This document shows positions 15,641 to 19,553 of a DNA stretch of 19,553 nucleotides, in pieces. Position 1 is the first letter of the stretch. Every line of letters starts with the position of its first letter. The translations under genes and the position numbers were made by a program. This DNA is from ANME-2 cluster archaeon (GTDB taxonomy: Archaea; Halobacteriota; Methanosarcinia; Methanosarcinales; Methanocomedenaceae). A model generated the notes under the pieces. That model did no database searches. It saw nothing but the letters and a program-made list of their open reading frames with translations, and had not been told where the DNA came from. Location of the stretch: the NCBI GenBank assembly GCA_023544495.1, contig JAMJFV010000019.1, positions 1 to 19,553 of the forward strand, written 5' to 3'.

Positions 15641-16471
15641 ATGAAAGTAATCTCTGTGGCAGGACATAAAAAATCCGGTAAGACCACACTCATCTGCCGT
15701 CTTGTTGAGGCACTTAGCGCTTCAGGTCGCGTCGGTACCGTGAAACACATGATCCAGCATCGCTTCAATCCGGAAGATAGTGATACCGGGAAACAGTTCG
15801 ATGCAGGTGCACAAATGGTTGTCGGCATTACCAAATCTGAACTGGTTACGGTGGCACGGGAGCCTACCCTTGGTAAAGCGCTGGATGCGCTGGCGAACAG
15901 CGGTATGGATTTTGCTGTCGTTGAAGGAGATAAAGACAGTTCCCTTCCAAAGATCGTATTGGGCGAGTTGGACCAATCATCAGGGGTATCGAATGTAGTG
16001 GCGATCTTCCCTGAACATGATGATGTGGATATTGCCGCGCTTGTCGAGCTTACCAGCGCCCAACCGGATTGGGTCACGCTGGAATCCCTGATAAGGAAAG
16101 TGCGCAGCAATCCCGCTATCCAAAAGGCAGGTGCTATCGGTACGTTCATGGGGATAGTCCGGGAAATTACGGGGGACGTTCAGACCGAAACGCTTGAGTT
16201 CGAGCAGTATGAAGACCTTGCACAGGAAAGCATCGAGCAGATATGTACTGAATTAAAGCAAAAGGATGGTATCATGGACGTTGTTATCCATCACAAGACC
16301 GGGACCATCGGACCCGGCGAGGATATTGTCTACATCGTGGTCGCATCATCCCACAGGACACAACTCTTCCCGGTATTGAGCGAAGCAATTGAGCGCGTGA
16401 AGTCCGAGGTACCGATATGGAAGAAAGAGATAACTCTGGACGGTGAGTTCTGGGTACATGACCATGCGTGA
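15641..16471 (+). CDS. moaE: MobB-MoaE fusion protein (molybdopterin synthase catalytic subunit)
   Basis: A 276-residue two-domain protein. Residues 1 to about 140 are a MobB-type P-loop domain (GHKKSGKTT, 8-16; VGTVKH, 31-36; FAVVEGDKD, 91-99). Residues about 145-276 are MoaE, the large subunit that moves sulfur from MoaD thiocarboxylate onto precursor Z to form molybdopterin. MoaE signatures are GAIGTFMGIVRE (164-175), LEFEQYEDLA (185-194), HHKTGTIGPGE (217-227), ASSHR (235-239) and the catalytic-lysine VPIWKKE (257-263). MobB-MoaE fusions are known in archaea. It is separated from mobB by 53 bases with its own TATA box. No moaD is seen in the window. Confidence 0.93.
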   Translation: MKVISVAGHKKSGKTTLICRLVEALSASGRVGTVKHMIQHRFNPEDSDTGKQFDAGAQMVVGITKSELVTVAREPTLGKALDALANSGMDFAVVEGDKDSSLPKIVLGELDQSSGVSNVVAIFPEHDDVDIAALVELTSAQPDWVTLESLIRKVRSNPAIQKAGAIGTFMGIVREITGDVQTETLEFEQYEDLAQESIEQICTELKQKDGIMDVVIHHKTGTIGPGEDIVYIVVASSHRTQLFPVLSEAIERVKSEVPIWKKEITLDGEFWVHDHA

Positions 16472-16565
16472 GCCTGGCTGGAACACGGATTGTATGGATG
16501 ATACGGATGCGCACAGATAAAAATATATCCGTAAAAATCCGTCAAATCAGTGTCACACGTGTTCG

Positions 16566-16581
16566 ATTTATATTTTTTATA
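16566..16581 (+). terminator. Oligo-T termination tract after the MobB-MoaE gene
   Basis: T-rich ATTTATATTTTTTATA follows the MobB-MoaE gene in the 113-base convergent gap before the trpA stop. It contains a six-T run, adequate for archaeal termination; no hairpin was seen. Confidence 0.4.
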
Positions 16582-16584
16582 ATC

Positions 16585-17256
16585 TCATTGCATGCTGGAT
16601 TTAAGCTCGCTGGCCAGCGCCTCCAGCCGTCCGGTAACATCCCGCCCGCTGGCTATGATATCCACGAATGCGGATCCCACGATAACGCCATCGGCCCCGT
16701 TTTTAAATACACTGGCCGCCTGCTTACCTGAGGAGATGCCAAAACCCACAGCTCTGGGCGTATCGGTCTTCACCCTGTCCAGCACCTCTTTTGTAGACAA
16801 TGCAACATCGGCCCTGGCGCCAGTAACGCCCAGCCTGGATACCAGGTACAAAAATCCAGTCCCACGTTTCAGGATATCCTCAAGCCGGCTTCCTTCTGTA
16901 GTAGGTGCCACCAGGAATATCAGGTCGACCCCGTTCTTTTCACAATACCCGCGTTTGAATATCAGGTTGTAGTAGGTCATCACCACAAGCGGTACATCCA
17001 CGTCCAGGTTCCTGACCATAGCGAAGTATTTATCAGGATTCATGCCCGCGTCCAGCGCCCTCTGGATGGATGCCTGGATGGTGGGTCCGTCGGCCACAGG
17101 GTCTGAAAAGGGCAGTCCCAGCTCTACGATATCTGCGCCGCCCCTGACAAGAGCATGCACTATCCCTGGAGTGTCTCCGTCACCTGCGCATACATAGGCA
17201 ATAAGCGCACCTTCCTTCTTTGTTCTCAGTTCACGGAACGTCCCGGATATCCTCAT
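16585..17256 (-). CDS. trpA: Tryptophan synthase alpha subunit with internal in-frame deletion
   Basis: The alpha subunit cleaves indole-3-glycerol phosphate and passes indole to TrpB. Catalytic E45 and D56 (VELGLPFSDPVADGP, 44-58) are present, as are LVSRLGVTGAR (138-148), the phosphate-site GFGIS (171-175) and GADGVIVGSAFV (187-198). The protein is 223 residues rather than the usual 255-275. The shortage falls at one place: MTYYNLIFKRG (93-103) runs straight into YCEKNGVDLIFLVAPTT, skipping the stretch that normally contains a helix, a barrel strand and the P-D-(L/V)-P loop. About 30-40 residues are missing with frame kept; the junction is near 16947/16948. The ATG overlaps the trpB stop. 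It may be inactive, a pseudogene, or an assembly error. Confidence 0.88.
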   Translation of the reverse strand: MRISGTFRELRTKKEGALIAYVCAGDGDTPGIVHALVRGGADIVELGLPFSDPVADGPTIQASIQRALDAGMNPDKYFAMVRNLDVDVPLVVMTYYNLIFKRGYCEKNGVDLIFLVAPTTEGSRLEDILKRGTGFLYLVSRLGVTGARADVALSTKEVLDRVKTDTPRAVGFGISSGKQAASVFKNGADGVIVGSAFVDIIASGRDVTGRLEALASELKSSMQ

Positions 17257-18446
17257 GCCTGTACCCCCTTCTCCAATACGGTCTCAAGATCCTTGTCTCC
17301 GCGTCCTGATACATTGATGACCACGATCCCCCCCAGTTCACCAGAATCGGCAGCCTTAGCCAGGTATGCCAGGGCATGGGATGATTCCAGTGCGGGAATG
17401 ATACCCTCCATACGGCTCAGTTCATGGAAAGCAGCAAGTGCCTCATTATCATCAGCGTTCACCGGAATGACCCTGCCCGTTTCGGCCAGGTAGGCCAGTT
17501 CAGGACCCACACCGCTATAATCCAGACCGGCAGAGATACTGTGGGATTCAAGTATCTGGCCGTAAGGGTCCTGCAATATCTTTGTCCGCGCGCCGTGCAG
17601 TACTCCCTCCTCTCCCACACTTAAGGATGCAGAGTGCAGTGCAGCCTTATCCGTACATTTCAAACCGCTGCCACCTGCTTCCACAGCAAATAATTTCACA
17701 CCTGTGTCCTTCACGAAAGGATGGAATATGCCCATAGCATTGCTGCCGCCGCCGGTGCATGCGATAATGGAATCCGGCAAACGCCCCTCCTTTTCCAGGA
17801 TCTGCGACCTGACCTCGTTACCGATGACGCTCTGGAAGTCCCGCACAATGGTGGGGTAGGGATGCGGACCAACCACCGAGCCGATGAGGTAATGGGTATT
17901 TTCCACATTGCTCACCCAGTCCCGCAACGCTTCGTTGATCGCATCCTTCAGGGTCTGGCTGCCTGTGGTCACAGGGATGACCTTTGTCCCCATCAGTTCC
18001 ATGCGGTACACGTTCATGCGCTGGCGCCTGGTATCTTCAGCACCCATATAGACCTCTGTGGTCATTCCCAGGTTGGCCCCGACCATAGCAGTGGCTGTAC
18101 CGTGCTGGCCTGCTCCGGTCTCTGCAATGAGCCTGCGCTTGCCCATGTACTTTGCCAGCAAAGCCTGGCCAAGGGTGTTGTTCAACTTATGGGCTCCTCC
18201 GTGTAGCAGGTCCTCGCGTTTGAGATACACCTTGACACCATACTTTTCGCTCAGGCGCCTGGCATGGTACAAAGGCGATGGTCTGCCAGCAAAATCCCGC
18301 AAGTAATAATCAAGTTCCTTTTTGAAATCAGGGTTGTCCCTGAAGCGTTCATACGCTTCTTCCAGTTCTTCCAGTGCCGGCATGAGCACCTCGGGTACGA
18401 ACTGCCCACCGAATCGCCCGAACTTGCCTTTTTGATTGATGTTCAT
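17253..18446 (-). CDS. trpB: Tryptophan synthase beta subunit (TrpB1 type)
   Basis: A 397-residue PLP enzyme that joins indole and serine to make tryptophan. PLP lysine K87 lies in GGAHKLNN (83-90), E109 in AETGAGQHG, and the phosphate-binding loop CTGGGSNAMG follows in the C-terminal half. Numbering coincides with the well-studied Salmonella enzyme, and the length is usual, so the protein looks intact. The ATG at 18446 has a GAGG ribosome site 7 bases upstream; an in-frame ATG at 18464 lacks one. The stop overlaps the trpA ATG. It is 104 bases downstream of trpC with 9-bp repeats between. There is no trpF gene in the gap. Confidence 0.97.
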   Translation of the reverse strand: MNINQKGKFGRFGGQFVPEVLMPALEELEEAYERFRDNPDFKKELDYYLRDFAGRPSPLYHARRLSEKYGVKVYLKREDLLHGGAHKLNNTLGQALLAKYMGKRRLIAETGAGQHGTATAMVGANLGMTTEVYMGAEDTRRQRMNVYRMELMGTKVIPVTTGSQTLKDAINEALRDWVSNVENTHYLIGSVVGPHPYPTIVRDFQSVIGNEVRSQILEKEGRLPDSIIACTGGGSNAMGIFHPFVKDTGVKLFAVEAGGSGLKCTDKAALHSASLSVGEEGVLHGARTKILQDPYGQILESHSISAGLDYSGVGPELAYLAETGRVIPVNADDNEALAAFHELSRMEGIIPALESSHALAYLAKAADSGELGGIVVINVSGRGDKDLETVLEKGVQA

Positions 18447-18503
18447 GGATATTCCTCTATTCATTGTCAGTGTGATACATTTGATATGCTTTACTTACAT
18501 GAT

Positions 18504-18548
18504 GTATTTGACGTGTTTGATGTGCTTGGAGTGTTTGGAGTGTTTGGA
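18504..18548. repeat. 9-bp tandem repeat between trpC and trpB
   Basis: Five consecutive 9-base units: 18504-18512, 18513-18521, 18522-18530, 18531-18539 and 18540-18548. The last two are identical (GTGTTTGGA) and the others differ at one to three positions. The tract begins 2 bases after the trpC stop (in gene orientation) and lies in transcribed leader DNA ahead of trpB. Confidence 0.85.
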
Positions 18549-18550
18549 GT

Positions 18551-19348
18551 TTATAAAATGTCAGTCGTATTTGAACCGGATATGTCGGCATTGACCAATA
18601 ATCTGGTATTGTGGTAAATATCACCGTTCATGATAGACGTGCCCACCAGTATGGCATCAGCTCCTGCCTGCACCATCCCGACTGCATCCCAGGGTGTCGA
18701 TATACCGCTTTCGCTGATTATTATTATATCAGGATTGTATTCCCTTATAACGGGAGCCAGTTCTTCGGTTGTTGCAAGGTCTATCTCCATGGTCCTGAGA
18801 TCGCGGTTATTGATACCTATGATATGTGCCCCGCTATCCAGTGCGGCCATACATTCTGCGTGGTTGTGGACTTCGACCAGTGGCTGGAACCCTCTGCGCG
18901 TTGCACGGTCAATAAAGCCAGGCAACCTATCGCCAAGTATCCCGGCTATCAACAGTATCAGGTCGCTGTCTGCTTCATAGAGCTGTTTCTCGTCAATGAT
19001 GAAATCTTTCCTCAATACCGGGATGTTCACAGCCCTCCGGACATGTTCCAGATTTTCAAGGCTGCCGTGGAAATAATCTGGTTCTGTAAGTACGGAGATG
19101 GCAGCTGCCCCGGCTTTTTCCATGGTCTGTGCTATTTGCGCGGCATCAACAGGGCTCACATCCCTGTTGTGGGTCGTAGGTGATGCAGGTTTGACCTCGG
19201 CTATCACTGGGATACCATGTCTGTCATGCACGGAACAGATGGATCTTGCAAGGCTTCTGATATTGGAAATTTGTCCCTGTTCAATATCTTTGATGTCTTT
19301 GACCCGGTTTTCTGTAGAAAAAATGATATCATCTATTATTTTATGCAT
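18551..19348 (-). CDS. trpC: Indole-3-glycerol phosphate synthase
   Basis: A 265-residue TIM-barrel enzyme that decarboxylates and closes carboxyphenylaminodeoxyribulose phosphate to indole-3-glycerol phosphate, the TrpA substrate. Family motifs are VIAEVKPASP (48-57, catalytic lysine), VLRKDFI (catalytic lysine), DLILLIAGIL, LVEVHN, IIGINNRDL, IISESGI and the phosphate-binding AILVGTSIM. Length is normal. It is the first trp gene in the window; trpB and trpA follow, while other trp genes are not visible and may lie elsewhere. The ATG at 19348 lies 60-70 bases from a good TATA/BRE-like element with inverted repeats between. Confidence 0.96.
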   Translation of the reverse strand: MHKIIDDIIFSTENRVKDIKDIEQGQISNIRSLARSICSVHDRHGIPVIAEVKPASPTTHNRDVSPVDAAQIAQTMEKAGAAAISVLTEPDYFHGSLENLEHVRRAVNIPVLRKDFIIDEKQLYEADSDLILLIAGILGDRLPGFIDRATRRGFQPLVEVHNHAECMAALDSGAHIIGINNRDLRTMEIDLATTEELAPVIREYNPDIIIISESGISTPWDAVGMVQAGADAILVGTSIMNGDIYHNTRLLVNADISGSNTTDIL

Positions 19349-19360
19349 GTCTAAACCTGT

Positions 19361-19420
19361 TGTATATATGTGTACATTGATGTATAATAATATACATAAT
19401 ATACATAATATTTAAAGCTT
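19361..19420 (-). promoter_or_regulatory. trpC promoter with TRP-box-like inverted repeats
   Basis: On the minus strand AAGC (19417-19420) followed by TTTAAATATT (19407-19416) reads as BRE and TATA box; transcription would start near 19383. An inverted repeat TGTATA-4-TATACA lies at 19381-19396, and TGTACA at 19371-19376 with TGTATA at 19361-19366. In Methanothermobacter the repressor TrpY binds TGTACA-type TRP boxes in this position. That a TrpY-like protein acts here is an inference. Confidence 0.5.
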
Positions 19421-19430
19421 ATGGAATATC

Positions 19431-19553
19431 TGATTCAATCTGATTCTATCTGATACTATCTGATCCTATCTGATCCTATCTGATCCTATCTGATCCTATC
19501 TGATCCTATTCTGATCCTATTCTGATCCTATTCTGATCCTATTCTGATCCTAT
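19431..19553. repeat. 10-bp to 11-bp minisatellite, continuing past the window
   Basis: Seven 10-base units (19431-19500) change stepwise from TGATTCAATC through TGATTCTATC and TGATACTATC to four identical TGATCCTATC. Four 11-base units with an added T (TGATCCTATTC) follow at 19501-19544, then a partial one at 19545-19553. The tract starts 11 bases beyond the putative BRE of trpC and has no ORF of interest. The period is near one DNA helical turn. Confidence 0.95.

Noticed and set aside
16496..16545. Repeated GGATG/ATCCGT words after the MobB-MoaE gene
   Set aside because: Only short, imperfect and irregular copies; nothing beyond chance was convincing, and no ORF or hairpin of note was found.
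19431..19553. CRISPR array
   Set aside because: Units are 10-11 bases and directly adjacent with no unique spacers, so this is a minisatellite.

Overview
The window reads as a chromosomal segment of a methanogen-related archaeon, most likely from the Methanosarcinales or the methane/alkane-oxidising (ANME-type) relatives. The archaeal assignment is well supported: there is an archaeosortase, a class I archaeal-type CCA-adding enzyme, an archaeal dUTPase/dCTP-deaminase-family protein, an archaeal-type cis-prenyltransferase, a DUF2111 protein typical of methanogens, and TATA-like boxes about 25 bases ahead of short leaders. The lineage within that group is an inference. No rRNA, tRNA, insertion sequence, integrase or CRISPR array was seen.

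Layout. Bases 1-660 (minus) hold the N-terminal 220 codons of an archaeosortase A-like membrane protease/transpeptidase. Divergent from it are uppS (lipid carrier synthesis), an AIR-synthase-related protein, and a secreted protein of seven propeller-type repeats that ends in a PEYG/transmembrane/RRR tail, i.e. a plausible archaeosortase substrate. Then come a convergent dUTPase-family gene, an overlapping glcD-glcF-like oxidoreductase pair, and a 44-bp tandem repeat made from the 3' end of glcF. Next are a small cysteine-motif protein with a palindromic upstream element, rlmE (minus) divergent from a QueD/PTPS gene, a DUF2111 protein, and a histone-deacetylase-like amidohydrolase whose 3' end overlaps the convergent cca gene. 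cca lies behind thpR, giving a tRNA/RNA-end processing pair.

Bases 13176-16471 look like a molybdenum cofactor neighbourhood: a four-cluster ferredoxin-type protein (minus), divergent from a possible 45-codon ORF, mobA, mobB and a MobB-MoaE fusion. The last part, 16585-19348 (minus), is trpC-trpB-trpA. trpB looks intact, but trpA appears to lack about 30-40 internal residues of the TIM barrel in frame, so the alpha subunit may be non-functional or the sequence may be mis-assembled there. Upstream of trpC is an AT-rich promoter with TGTACA/TGTATA-type inverted repeats that resemble TRP boxes, and then a 10-to-11-bp minisatellite that runs off the window.

The window is mostly housekeeping and cofactor genes. 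Its more unusual content is in the non-coding DNA: four separate short tandem repeat tracts (44, 23, 9 and 10/11 bp) lie in intergenic spaces. No clearly new multi-gene system was found; the best leads are the sortase/substrate proximity, the doubled MobB, the trpA deletion and the trp promoter architecture.
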